From: Thermohalobaculum sp039030715 | Lineage (GTDB): Bacteria; Pseudomonadota; Alphaproteobacteria; Rhodobacterales; Rhodobacteraceae | Length of the DNA: 64,000 nucleotides | Assembly: GCA_039030715.1 (NCBI GenBank) | Contig: JBCCDU010000003.1 | Location: 39,745 to 103,744 of the forward strand | Direction: 5' to 3' | In this document: positions 16,236 through 24,996 of the stretch, piece by piece | How the letters are laid out: each line of letters starts with the position of its first letter | Position numbering within the stretch: the stretch's first letter is position 1 | The notes under the pieces: generated by a model | What the model was told of the DNA's origin: nothing | Seen by the model: the letters and a program-made list of their open reading frames with translations, nothing else | Database searches by the model: none | Position numbers and translations under genes: made by a program

Positions 16236-16568
16236 TCAGTGGCAGTAGTCGCGGTTGATCTGATAGTGATCGCCGGCTAGGTCCGAGAAGAAATCTGGCA
16301 CTTCCGGATGGCCCACAGGCTCGCCTGTCTCGTCCGGCAGCAGGTTCTGCTCCGACACATAAGCGACGTAGTAGCTTGTCTCGTTCTCGGCAAACAGGTG
16401 ATAGAAAGGCTGATCCTTGGTCGGGCGGATCTCCTCCGGGATCGATTCCCACCATTCTTCTGTATTCGCGAATTCGGGATCGACATCGAAAATTACCCCG
16501 CGGAACGGATGCACGCGATGCTTGACGATCTGACCGATCCGGAATTTTGCCGCACGGCTCAAAGCCAT
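16236..16568 (-). CDS. hspQ: Heat shock protein HspQ (YccV-like)
   Basis: The 110-residue protein matches the HspQ/hemimethylated-DNA-binding YccV family: FRIGQIVKHRVHPFRGVIFDVDPEF, WWESIP, PFYHLFAENETSYYVAYVSEQNLLPD. In enterobacteria HspQ promotes turnover of unstable DnaA and acts as a Lon substrate/enhancer. The start is set at the second in-frame ATG (MALSRAAKF) because GAGGA lies six bases before it but directly abuts the first ATG. It is monocistronic between a divergent lipoprotein gene and a strong hairpin downstream. Confidence 0.88.
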   Translation of the reverse strand: MALSRAAKFRIGQIVKHRVHPFRGVIFDVDPEFANTEEWWESIPEEIRPTKDQPFYHLFAENETSYYVAYVSEQNLLPDETGEPVGHPEVPDFFSDLAGDHYQINRDYCH

Positions 16569-16749
16569 GATCATTCCTCGAAAATCTAAGCTTACCCGCT
16601 CTTAGACCTACAGCTTCATTGTGTCCACATTGAGAATGCTGCGTTAACCGTCTCAGAATGCGTCGTTGTTTGAAGAAATAGTATCAATCGGTGACATTTC
16701 ACCAAAATGTGCTGCCCAATGTGCGATGTTCCTGCTATGATCCAAGCCG

Positions 16750-17364
16750 ATGGCAGGCTTCGAGCAGAAAAAAACCGCCGCCCTCAGACTCTCCTGCATA
16801 GCGCTCCTGGCGCTTGTGCTCGGGTCATGCGGCTCCTCTAGGGATTACAGCGGGCCACCGCGCGCGCAGGATGATATCTGTGCGATTTTTGCGGAACGTC
16901 CCGATTGGCGCGATGCGACTGTCGCAAGCTCGCTGAAATGGGGCGCGCCGGTCGAAGTGCAGATGGCGATCATCTGGCGCGAATCCAGTTATCGGGCAGA
17001 AGCCCGCCCGCCCAAGACCTATTTCGCAGGCGTGGTACCGACCGGACGCGTCTCTTCGGCCTATGGCTATGCTCAGGCAATCGATGGCACCTGGGACTGG
17101 TATCGCCGCGACAGCGGCAATTCAGGCGGCGACCGGAACGACTTTGACGACGCCAGCGACTTCGTCGGCTGGTATATGTCCAAAACCCGCAGAACGAACG
17201 GCATCGGCATGTTCGATGCGTTCAATCAATACCTTGCCTATCACGAGGGGCATACAGGCTATAAGCGCGGTGGCTGGCGCAGCAAGACCTGGCTGAAGAA
17301 TGCGGCAACCCAGGTGGCGCAGCAGGCCGCGAGATATCGCGGGCAACTAAGCCGCTGCTCCTAG
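16750..17364 (+). CDS. Lipoprotein with lysozyme-like (SLT) transglycosylase domain
   Basis: The 204-residue product has a lipoprotein signal ending LVLGSC (lipidated C27). A globular domain follows with IIWRESSYRAEARPP, where E78 matches the catalytic glutamate of the lytic transglycosylase SLT fold, and then SSAYGYAQAIDGTWDWY and NQYLAYHEGHTGYKRGGW. This is the arrangement of short peptidoglycan-cleaving lipoproteins in Rhodobacterales. An extended -10-like TGCTATGAT (16733-16741) lies only nine bases before the ATG and there is no ribosome-binding site, so the mRNA could be leaderless. The stop overlaps the convergent DUF1523 gene by three bases. Confidence 0.82.
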   Translation: MAGFEQKKTAALRLSCIALLALVLGSCGSSRDYSGPPRAQDDICAIFAERPDWRDATVASSLKWGAPVEVQMAIIWRESSYRAEARPPKTYFAGVVPTGRVSSAYGYAQAIDGTWDWYRRDSGNSGGDRNDFDDASDFVGWYMSKTRRTNGIGMFDAFNQYLAYHEGHTGYKRGGWRSKTWLKNAATQVAQQAARYRGQLSRCS

Positions 17365-17975
17365 CCGCCGAAAAGCCTGCGCAACCATCCCCTGATCCCG
17401 CGATAGCGATTGCTGACAGCGTTCGAGGTCTGCTCGATCTCGACATCGATGCCGTCGATCACTGGCGCGACATGACGGTCGAACAGGATGTGCAGCATGC
17501 GCCAGACGATAAGCACGATCAGTGTCAGCAAGGCGATCAGGATAATGTTGAGCCAGGGCACCAGTTTCTCGTCGGGACCATCGGCTGGTCGGATCGATAA
17601 GGCATTCGGGAACATCGACAAATAGGGGATACGCCAACCATAGTGGCGCACCACCATCCAGGGGCTTTCGCCACCATTCTGGCTTTCCGCGCTTTGCGCC
17701 TGGGCCTGGAGATTGGCACTGTCGAACTTGAGATAGGGCGGCCAGGACCAGTCGGTATCCTCGTTGCGGAAGACAGACGGCCTGCCATTCGGGTTCTGCC
17801 CATTGATTTGGCGCTGATCCTGGATGACGATTGAGCCGTCAGGCCGCTCCACCTCGACACGGACAACCTCGGTCCCGACGATCTTGACGATCTCCCGGTC
17901 CGGCAATGAGTAATGCAGAAACGCAGCCGTGATGCAGAACAGGATAAACCCGATCCCCCAGCGCAGATATCCCAT
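17361..17975 (-). CDS. DUF1523 family membrane protein
   Basis: The 204-residue protein has an N-terminal transmembrane helix (residues ~3-21), a periplasmic or extracytoplasmic domain beginning YSLPDREIVKIVGTEVVRVEVERPDG with RPSVFRNEDTDWSWPPYLKFDS, and a second helix near 133-155 before a basic tail. This fits DUF1523, a family of unknown function common in Rhodobacterales. AGGGGA precedes the ATG at 17975; the longer open frame upstream is unsupported. It sits 11 bases after an 89-residue membrane protein gene and is probably co-expressed with it. Confidence 0.8.
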   Translation of the reverse strand: MGYLRWGIGFILFCITAAFLHYSLPDREIVKIVGTEVVRVEVERPDGSIVIQDQRQINGQNPNGRPSVFRNEDTDWSWPPYLKFDSANLQAQAQSAESQNGGESPWMVVRHYGWRIPYLSMFPNALSIRPADGPDEKLVPWLNIILIALLTLIVLIVWRMLHILFDRHVAPVIDGIDVEIEQTSNAVSNRYRGIRGWLRRLFGG

Positions 17976-17986
17976 CACTTCCCCTC

Positions 17987-18256
17987 TTACTGATAGTTCG
18001 CAATGTAGACCAGCAACAGAATTGCCATGAACGGTAAAACGAAAACACCATAAAGAAGCTTGCGACGCCACGATCTTTCGTAATTGGCCAGTCCTTTGTG
18101 GACATAGTCCTCTTGGCTGAGCCCGCCGCCCTCGCCTGTCATATGTTCGGATTTCAGCTTTTCGCGTTGCAGATATCGGTCATAGGCCGACAGCCCGATA
18201 TAGACCACCATCAAGATGGCAAACAGGATCAGGACGCGTAGAGCGACAAGGTACAT
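17987..18256 (-). CDS. Small two-span membrane protein
   Basis: The 89-residue protein has hydrophobic helices at about residues 5-23 and 67-86. They flank a charged middle (DRYLQREKLKSEHMTGEGGG...YVHKGLANYERSWRRK), giving a probable hairpin in the inner membrane. GGGAGGG lies about ten bases before the ATG. It is the first gene of a two-gene unit with the DUF1523 protein. No family could be named; function unknown. Confidence 0.72.
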   Translation of the reverse strand: MYLVALRVLILFAILMVVYIGLSAYDRYLQREKLKSEHMTGEGGGLSQEDYVHKGLANYERSWRRKLLYGVFVLPFMAILLLVYIANYQ

Positions 18257-18326
18257 GGTTCAAAGCCCTCCCTACCCCTAGATATGGGGATTGTCGGGCC
18301 GTTTCGCCAGTGAAAATGCACAGGTG

Positions 18327-19109
18327 TCAACTGCGTGGTTTCAGGTCCAGCACCAGCAGGTTCGAGAGTTTCTGTATGTTCTCACGTCTCAGGACACCGC
18401 AGTTCTGCTCCACCCCGTCCCGTGTCACCAGGCAATAATCGAAGCTGCCCATATCCAGATTGACCGCCATTTGCGGGGTCACAGCCTCGCCGATGGCGAC
18501 GGCAGCGTCGTGCAGGGTCACCGGGGTGTCCGTCTGGTAGACGCCAAAGCCATCCGCATCGGTGAACAGCAGGCGGCGGGTGGCCACGGGCGCATCTTCC
18601 AACGGTCTGGTGTCGAGCACGCCGTCGACGATCAGCAGATGGCTCTGAAAAACGCTCAGCCCCGCGGTGGAGGCGACCTGTTGGAACGCCCGGCGCGCCG
18701 CGATATCGCGGAGGTCGAAAGTCGAACGCTCGAGCCCCACTGCCGCACGATGCTGGATCGAGAGCGCACCGTCCGGCGCCAGCATGATCACGCCGTCCAT
18801 CCGCGCGACTGTCGGGTTCACCACGACGCCCTTGTGGATGAACATACCCACGGGGTTTGGCAGCACCTCCTGCCGGGCGTCTTTGCCGGTGTAACCGCCC
18901 GTCACGACCAGGCGTTGCGCCCCAGCTTCGGGCACCGGACCTTCTTCAGGCAGCAGCAGGCTGGAGGCCTGTGCATCTCCCCAGCAGGAGTGGAAGAGAA
19001 TTTGCGCCGAAGATTCCGGACAGGCCAAAGCAGACACAGGAAAAATCACCGATGCCGCCGCGAGGACGTTCCGGATCAAGGATAGGCCGCTCGATCTTCT
19101 CTTGGCCAA
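18327..19109 (-). CDS. Secreted protein, phosphodiester-glycosidase-like (tentative)
   Basis: The 260-residue product has a cleavable signal peptide ending near VSALA-C and a beta-rich domain. The order of motifs RLVVTGGYTGKDARQEVLPNPVGMFIHKGVVVNP, ARMDGVIMLAPDGALSIQH, QSHLLIVDG and ARRLLFTDADGFGVY is reminiscent of the NAGPA/DUF2233 phosphodiester glycosidase fold (gGyF...pvGl.i..G...gvf...dG). That assignment is tentative. The likely start is a TTG at 19109, because GGAGGG lies seven bases upstream of it. The protein is expected in the periplasm. It stands alone between a membrane-protein pair and the ABC ATPase gene. Confidence 0.6.
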   Translation of the reverse strand: MAKRRSSGLSLIRNVLAAASVIFPVSALACPESSAQILFHSCWGDAQASSLLLPEEGPVPEAGAQRLVVTGGYTGKDARQEVLPNPVGMFIHKGVVVNPTVARMDGVIMLAPDGALSIQHRAAVGLERSTFDLRDIAARRAFQQVASTAGLSVFQSHLLIVDGVLDTRPLEDAPVATRRLLFTDADGFGVYQTDTPVTLHDAAVAIGEAVTPQMAVNLDMGSFDYCLVTRDGVEQNCGVLRRENIQKLSNLLVLDLKPRS

Positions 19110-19253
19110 GCTTGAACCCTCCAACCAGGCTCTTAGTACTAGGCTCTTCTTGTCGCACGATATCTCGCACGCCTCATAACTCTTTGAAAATACGCAGTTT
19201 GGGCGCGAAGTTCAACCCAAGCGCCACTCCGAACGCACAGACGTGATCGAGAG

Positions 19254-20342
19254 TTAGGCTGCGTCGAGGGCGCGGCAATCCTCGGTCACCCAGCCAATCG
19301 GGGTCACCTCGCCGACATTCAGTGCCGCATGTTCATGGCTGTTGGGCACTTTCACGATGAACTCATCATTGCCCGCAACTTGCATTCGGCAGCGAATGTG
19401 ATCACCCAGATAGATCAGCTCGACCACTTTGCCCTCCAGCGCATTGGGGGCCGAGGCATCGCCGATCACCACCCGCTCCGGCCGGATGGAAAGCATTGTC
19501 CGGCCGCCTTCGCCCCCGCAATTGACGGCCAGCGCGTCCACTTCGCCACCGCCATCAAGCGCGATCCGCGCCTCGTTACCATTGAGCGAAGCCACCTTGC
19601 CGCCGAGCTGATTGTTCTCGCCGATGAACTGCGCAACGAAGGCATTCTCCGGTCGCTCGTAGAGCGTAGACGGATCGGCCAGTTGCTGGATAACCCCGTC
19701 ATTGAAGACCGCGATCCGGTCCGACATGGTCAGCGCCTCGGACTGATCATGGGTCACATACACAACCGTCACGCCAAGACGTTCGTGCAAGTGCTTGATT
19801 TCATACTGCATATGCTCGCGAAGCTGCTTGTCGAGCGCGCCCAGCGGTTCGTCCATCAGGACCAGTTCCGGCTCGAAAACCAGCGCGCGGGCCAGTGCGA
19901 TACGCTGTTGTTGACCACCCGAAAGCTGAGCCGGACGCCGTCCGGCAAACTCGCACATCTGCACCATGTCCAGCGCACGAGTGACCTTGGCCTCGCGGTC
20001 TGATTTGGAGATCTTGCGCACCTCGAGCGGGAAAGCCAGATTCTCGGCAACTGTCATGTGAGGGAACAGGGCATAATTCTGGAAGACCATGCCAATCCCG
20101 CGCTTATGCGGCGGAATGTTGTTGATGCCCTGCCCGGCCAACTTGATCTCGCCATGAGTCGCGGTCTCGAAACCCGCCAGCATCATCAGGCAGGTGGTCT
20201 TGCCCGAGCCCGACGGCCCCAACATCGTCAGAAACTCGCCCTGGCCGATGTCCAGATTCAAATCCTTCACGACCAGCGTTTCGCCGTCATAGCTTTTCTG
20301 CACCCGCTCGAACGAAACGAAAGCCTGATTGTCACGCACCAT
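19254..20342 (-). CDS. PotA-type ABC transporter ATP-binding protein (orphan)
   Basis: The 362-residue ATPase has Walker A GPSGSGKT (residues 42-49), the signature LSGGQQQR (140-147), Walker B VLMDEP (161-166) and the switch H198, followed by a C-terminal TOBE-2 regulatory domain (LSIRPERVVIG). It matches the spermidine/putrescine and related MOI-type importers. The second ATG (20342) is chosen because GGGGG abuts the first ATG but lies five bases before the second. No permease or binding-protein gene adjoins it. It must therefore serve permeases encoded elsewhere or have been separated from them. Confidence 0.88.
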   Translation of the reverse strand: MVRDNQAFVSFERVQKSYDGETLVVKDLNLDIGQGEFLTMLGPSGSGKTTCLMMLAGFETATHGEIKLAGQGINNIPPHKRGIGMVFQNYALFPHMTVAENLAFPLEVRKISKSDREAKVTRALDMVQMCEFAGRRPAQLSGGQQQRIALARALVFEPELVLMDEPLGALDKQLREHMQYEIKHLHERLGVTVVYVTHDQSEALTMSDRIAVFNDGVIQQLADPSTLYERPENAFVAQFIGENNQLGGKVASLNGNEARIALDGGGEVDALAVNCGGEGGRTMLSIRPERVVIGDASAPNALEGKVVELIYLGDHIRCRMQVAGNDEFIVKVPNSHEHAALNVGEVTPIGWVTEDCRALDAA

Positions 20343-20527
20343 TGCCATCCCCCTGGAAGTGTTGCGGTGCAGCTAAGCAAACTGTGGCAACACAAACAAG
20401 CATTGAAAATGGGCGGACCGGAGGAACCGGCCCGCCCCAGGTTCTGCAATGCCGGTCAAGCCGACGTTTGATCAATCAAGCCTGGGTCGCAGGCCGGTCC
20501 GCGATGTTTCAGGACCAGGATGAGGGG

Positions 20528-20809
20528 TCACGTCTGATCGATACCCGAACCTGCCGCCTTGTGGCGGTAAATGGGTCCGCAAACCGATCGTTCGAGACGG
20601 TGTTCGAGCATGGACAATTGCAGGTTCAGCCCCTCGAGCACATGGCCCTGCTGCTCGAGCTCAACCGGCAGATCCACATAGGCCCGCACCGTTCCCTCCA
20701 TCCAAACCAGGGCGCTGGCAGCAAAAGCCACAAGAACCCATTTATCCTTAAACCGCTTCAGTCTGCCCCAGACCCCATCAATCGCCTTACTTGCATCTTG
20801 AGCTGTCAT
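20528..20809 (-). CDS. Small single-span membrane protein
   Basis: The 93-residue protein has one transmembrane segment (residues ~25-42, WVLVAFAASALVWMEGTV). An extracytoplasmic helical stretch follows, with heptad-like leucines (LPVELEQQGHVLEGLNLQLSMLEHRL), suggesting a short coiled coil. GGGAGG lies six bases before the ATG at 20809. The open frame continues upstream but the extra 49 residues are low-complexity and unsupported. No family recognised. Confidence 0.62.
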   Translation of the reverse strand: MTAQDASKAIDGVWGRLKRFKDKWVLVAFAASALVWMEGTVRAYVDLPVELEQQGHVLEGLNLQLSMLEHRLERSVCGPIYRHKAAGSGIDQT

Positions 20810-21010
20810 ATTGCCTCCCGCGCCATCCGGCGGTGAACCGGCGACGCTCTTCTTTTTGCTTTTCTGATTGCCGGCCCGGCAGAGCCCCAGCCTGGGCCAA
20901 ACCGGGTCGGGGTGGCATCGCCCCGCGAGAAATCCCGCAAGCCGACCAAAGGACATTATGCAGTAAAGATGAAAAGTTTCATAAAATGCGATCCGAAGGC
21001 GTCGATACTA

Positions 21011-22966
21011 CTACGCGACCAGTGAGACCAGCAGCGCACCTTCCTCGACCTGCGCCCCGTCCCGGGCCGCCACTTCCTCTACCGTCCCATCGCGCGGGGC
21101 AGTCAACGTGTGTTCCATCTTCATCGCCTCCATCACCAGAAGCGGTTGCCCCATCGTCACAGCATCCCCGGGTTTCGCGTTGATTTTCTTGATCAAACCC
21201 GACATTGGCGCCTGGATGATATCCCCCCCCGCCTCGGTTGAACCCACGCTTAGCAACGGGTCTGCGACCTGAAATTCGAAACACCCGCTATTGGCAAATA
21301 CCGCCACACGGTGTGCAGAGAGAACGGACCGAAAGCTCTGTCTTTTGCCTGAAACATCGAACGCATCTGCGCCGAGATAGGTAAGCGAGACGCGGTTCGC
21401 GTCAAAAGATACCTCGAACTGCGCCCCGTTTTGGATCACGGAGACATGCAGCGGCTGCTCCACCCCATCAAAGGTAATACCGGCATGAGCAGGACCCCAT
21501 AGACGCCAGGCGCCTAGTTTGGCGAAGGGACCGGCATCCGCGCGATCCTCCAGCAGACCCAGCGCCCTCAGGGCCGCTACGGCCTGCACGACTGGCGGGA
21601 CCTCGATGTCCGGCAGCAATTTTTCCATATCGCGACCGATCAGGCCGGTATCGACTTCCCCGGCCGCGAAGCCCGCGTGCGCAGTGAGCGCCGCCAGAAA
21701 GCCAAGATTGGTGGTGAGGCCCAGCACCTCGGTCTCGGCCAATGCGCGACGCATCTTGCCAAGCGCAGCTTCGCGCGTTGAACCATGGGTAACCAGCTTC
21801 GCAATCATCGGATCATAGTGGGGCGAGATCGCGTCGCCCTGCCTGACGCCGGAGTCGACCCGCGCCTCCAAGGGAAATCGCAAATGATCCAATGTGCCGG
21901 TCGCGGGCAGGAAGCTACGCGACGGGTCCTCGGCATAGAGCCTTGCTTCGAAGGAGTGGCCCTCGATTTGCAGCTCTTCCTGCGTGACGGGCAGCGCCTC
22001 GCCTGTGGCCACACGCAGTTGCAGGGCGACCAGATCGAGGCCCGTGATCGCTTCGGTTACCGGATGCTCCACCTGAAGACGGGTATTCATCTCCATGAAG
22101 TAAAACCCGTCTTCTCGCAAACCGTCGCTGGAATCGACGATAAACTCGACCGTCCCCGCGCCGGAATATCCGATGGCCTTGGCCGCCCGCACCGCTGCCT
22201 CCCCCATCGCGTCGCGCATGGCGTTGGGCATGCCGGGGGCGGGGGCCTCCTCGATCACCTTCTGATGGCGACGTTGCAATGAGCAATCCCGCTCGAAAAG
22301 GTGAACCGCGTTGCCATGGCTGTCGCCGAAGATCTGAATCTCGATATGGCGTGGCTGGGTTACGAACTTCTCGATCAGGCACGCGGAATCGCCAAAGCTC
22401 GCCTGCCCCTCGCGCTGCGCCCCCTCCAGTGCATCTGCGAAGTCCTCGGGCCGCTCGACCAGCCGCATCCCCTTGCCACCCCCGCCCGCGCGCGCCTTGA
22501 TGAGGATCGGATAGCCAATCTTCTCGGCCTCTGCCGCCAGCAGATCGGGGTCCTGGTCGGCGCCGTGATAGCCCGGGACCACAGGCACCCCGGCCTCGAC
22601 CATCAGCGCCTTGGCCGCATCTTTCAGACCCATCGCCCGGATGGCGCTTGCCGGAGGGCCTATAAAGACAAGCCCAGCGGCCTCGACAGCTTCCACGAAC
22701 TCGGGATTCTCAGATAGAAAGCCATATCCGGGATGCACGGCCTCGGCCCCTGTCTGCAGAGCGGCCTCAACAATCCGGCCCTGACACAGATAGCTTTCGG
22801 CGGCAGGCGCGGGGCCGATGCAGACAGCCTCGTCCGCCATTTCGACATGGAGCGCGTTCGCATCAGCCTGCGAGTAAACAGCGACCGTGCGCACCCCCAT
22901 CTCCCGTGCCGTGCGGATCACCCGACACGCGATCTCCCCTCGATTAGCAATGAGGATTTTTGAGAA
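21011..22966 (-). CDS. mccA: Methylcrotonyl-CoA carboxylase, biotin-containing alpha subunit
   Basis: The 651-residue subunit carries biotin carboxylase and biotin carrier domains. It starts MFSKILIANRGEIACRVIRTA, continues with the ATP-grasp domain (GGGGKGMRLV, EKFVTQPRHIEIQIFGD, EMNTRLQVEHPVTE) and ends with the carrier motif VMEAMKMEHT, where K616 is biotinylated. It carboxylates 3-methylcrotonyl-CoA in leucine breakdown together with the beta subunit encoded upstream. Substrate assignment rests on the adjacent mccB and ivd genes; acetyl- or propionyl-CoA carboxylases share the same motifs. The start follows GCGGAG; an in-frame extension of 24 codons lacks support. Confidence 0.9.
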   Translation of the reverse strand, partial: FSKILIANRGEIACRVIRTAREMGVRTVAVYSQADANALHVEMADEAVCIGPAPAAESYLCQGRIVEAALQTGAEAVHPGYGFLSENPEFVEAVEAAGLVFIGPPASAIRAMGLKDAAKALMVEAGVPVVPGYHGADQDPDLLAAEAEKIGYPILIKARAGGGGKGMRLVERPEDFADALEGAQREGQASFGDSACLIEKFVTQPRHIEIQIFGDSHGNAVHLFERDCSLQRRHQKVIEEAPAPGMPNAMRDAMGEAAVRAAKAIGYSGAGTVEFIVDSSDGLREDGFYFMEMNTRLQVEHPVTEAITGLDLVALQLRVATGEALPVTQEELQIEGHSFEARLYAEDPSRSFLPATGTLDHLRFPLEARVDSGVRQGDAISPHYDPMIAKLVTHGSTREAALGKMRRALAETEVLGLTTNLGFLAALTAHAGFAAGEVDTGLIGRDMEKLLPDIEVPPVVQAVAALRALGLLEDRADAGPFAKLGAWRLWGPAHAGITFDGVEQPLHVSVIQNGAQFEVSFDANRVSLTYLGADAFDVSGKRQSFRSVLSAHRVAVFANSGCFEFQVADPLLSVGSTEAGGDIIQAPMSGLIKKINAKPGDAVTMGQPLLVMEAMKMEHTLTAPRDGTVEEVAARDGAQVEEGALLVSLVA

Positions 22967-23056
22967 CATGGCTAAATGCTCCGCAACCAGAGGGAAAGCG
23001 AGGCCGAACGTCGCGACTGGTCCGTGAGCAAGCGGCATTTCGTCATCGCCATGACA

Positions 23057-24655
23057 TCACATCCGAAACACCCCGAACCTCGTGTCGGGGATCGGGGCTT
23101 GCAGGGAGGCGGCGAGGCTGAGGCCCAGCACATCGCGGGTTTTGCGGGGGTCGATGATGCCGTCATCCCAGAGGCGGGCTGAAGCATAGAGTGGATGCGC
23201 CTGCTCCTCGAACTGATCGATCACCGGCTGCTTGAAGGCGGCCTCCTCCGCCTCGCTCCACGCGCCGCCCTTGCGCTCGATCCCGTCGCGGCGGACCTGG
23301 GCGAGGACACCGGCGGCCTGCTCACCGCCCATCACCGAGATCCGGCTGTTCGGCCAGGTCCAAAGGAAACGCGGCGAATAGGCTCGCCCGCACATCCCAT
23401 AATTGCCCGCACCGAAGGAGCCTCCCACCAACACCGTCACCTTGGGCACCGAGGTTGTCGCCACCGCCGTCACCATCTTGGCGCCGTGCTTGGCAATCCC
23501 CTCGGCCTCGTATTTCCGCCCGACCATGTAGCCGGTGATGTTCTGCAGGAAGACCAGCGGGATCTTGCGCTGCGAGCAGAGCTCGATGAAATGCGCGGCC
23601 TTCTGCGCACTTTCGGAATAAAGCACCCCGTTGTTCGCGACGATCCCACACTCGATGCCGTGGATATGGGCAAAGCCCGTGACGATAGTCTCGCCAAAAC
23701 GGCGCTTGAATTCATCGAACTCAGAGGCATCGACCACCCGCGCAATCACCTCGCGGATGTCGTAAGGAATGCGCAGCGAGGCCGGGACGACCCCAAGGAT
23801 CTCATCCGGGTCATAGGCCGGCGGGCGGGCGGCGGACAGAGTAAGCGACGGCCCCCGTCCCAGGCGGGCCACAGCGCGCCGTGCCAGCGCCAGCGCATGT
23901 TCATCGTCCCGCGCCAGATGGTCGGCGACGCCAGAGAGGCGCGTGTGGACATCGCCGCCGCCCAGATCCTCGGCGCTGACGACTTCGCCGGTGGCCATCT
24001 TCAGCAAGGGCGGGCCTGCAAGGAAGATCGTCCCCTGCCCCTCCACAATAATCGTCTCGTCCGACATCGCGGGGACATAGGCGCCACCCGCGGTGCAGGA
24101 GCCCATCACCACAGCGATTTGCGCGATCCCCTTGGCGGACATGTTCGCTTGGTTGAAGAAGATCCGTCCGAAATGGTCGCGGTCGGGGAAAACCTCGTCT
24201 TGGTTCGGCAGGTTGGCACCGCCACTATCCACCAGGTAGATGCAGGGCAGATGACACGCCTCCGCAATCTCCTGCGCGCGCAGATGCTTCTTTACCGTCA
24301 TCGGGTAATAGGTACCGCCCTTCACAGTGGCATCGTTGGCGAGGATCATGCAGGCGCGGCCCGAAACCTGCCCGACACCCGCGACCACCCCTCCCGCAGG
24401 GGCGTCGCCATTATAGAGCCCGTGCGCCGCGGTCGCTCCGACCTCCAGAAACGCCGTCCCCGGATCGAGCAATCGCTCCACCCGGTCACGCGGGAGCAGC
24501 TTCCCCCGCGCCACGTGGCGCGCGCGGGCTTTCTCGCCACCCCCCTCGCGCGCAAGGTCGATGGCCGCTTGGGCCTCGGCGAGGGCGGCCTCCATCGCTG
24601 CGCGATTGTCGGCGTATAGCCCAGAAGCAACAATTTGAGACTGAAGGCAGCTCAT
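23057..24655 (-). CDS. mccB: Methylcrotonyl-CoA carboxylase beta subunit (carboxyltransferase)
   Basis: The 532-residue carboxyltransferase has the crotonase-like double fold: DPGTAFLEVGATAAHGLY, GTYYPMTVKKHLRAQEIA, PCIYLVDSGGANLPNQDEVFPD, and the late FLQNITGYMVGRKYEAEGIAKHGAK and GSFGAGNYGMCGRAYSPRFLWTWPN. The motif YPMTVKKHLRAQEIA and the FLWTWPNSRISVMGGEQAA end are typical of methylcrotonyl-CoA rather than propionyl-CoA enzymes. It lies 90 bases upstream of mccA in the same direction. GGCGGA precedes the ATG. In most relatives ivd sits directly upstream; here a 340-base gap and an opposing small gene intervene. Confidence 0.92.
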   Translation of the reverse strand: MSCLQSQIVASGLYADNRAAMEAALAEAQAAIDLAREGGGEKARARHVARGKLLPRDRVERLLDPGTAFLEVGATAAHGLYNGDAPAGGVVAGVGQVSGRACMILANDATVKGGTYYPMTVKKHLRAQEIAEACHLPCIYLVDSGGANLPNQDEVFPDRDHFGRIFFNQANMSAKGIAQIAVVMGSCTAGGAYVPAMSDETIIVEGQGTIFLAGPPLLKMATGEVVSAEDLGGGDVHTRLSGVADHLARDDEHALALARRAVARLGRGPSLTLSAARPPAYDPDEILGVVPASLRIPYDIREVIARVVDASEFDEFKRRFGETIVTGFAHIHGIECGIVANNGVLYSESAQKAAHFIELCSQRKIPLVFLQNITGYMVGRKYEAEGIAKHGAKMVTAVATTSVPKVTVLVGGSFGAGNYGMCGRAYSPRFLWTWPNSRISVMGGEQAAGVLAQVRRDGIERKGGAWSEAEEAAFKQPVIDQFEEQAHPLYASARLWDDGIIDPRKTRDVLGLSLAASLQAPIPDTRFGVFRM

Positions 24656-24996
24656 ACTGCATCCGCCGTTTGCATACGAGAAAGGCTTCCAGGCAACTGT
24701 CGCTGCCAAAGTCGGAGTTCCACGATGTTCTTCTTCGCGAAGTACTTAGAAGCCTTCAAGCCCCCCTTTACGGCCTGACCGCCGCCAAGGGGTGAATTAG
24801 ACTGGCCCGAAGAAGGGCTCTTCAAGCAATTCTCAAGAAGGGTGCGCGAGTTCGCAACTCGCGCTGGAACATCATGTATCTCAGGTTTGTATGCGGGTAC
24901 CCCCACCCGCATCGCAATGCCGAACACGGCATCTGGCGCGCCGCTTCGCTGATAGATTGGAACAATCAGCCGACTTGGTTGCGGAGGGAGTACGGC
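24656..24996. other. Gap upstream of mccB with 21-base palindrome
   Basis: No convincing gene is seen. The part from about 24690 to 24840 reads openly on the minus strand (…SNSPLGGGQAVKGGLKASKYF…) but lacks a start and family similarity; it looks like an intergenic repeat or remnant. A palindrome at 24844-24864 has 9-base arms (GCGCGAGTT / AACTCGCGC) around CGC. Any mccB promoter independent of ivd must lie here. Confidence 0.4.
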
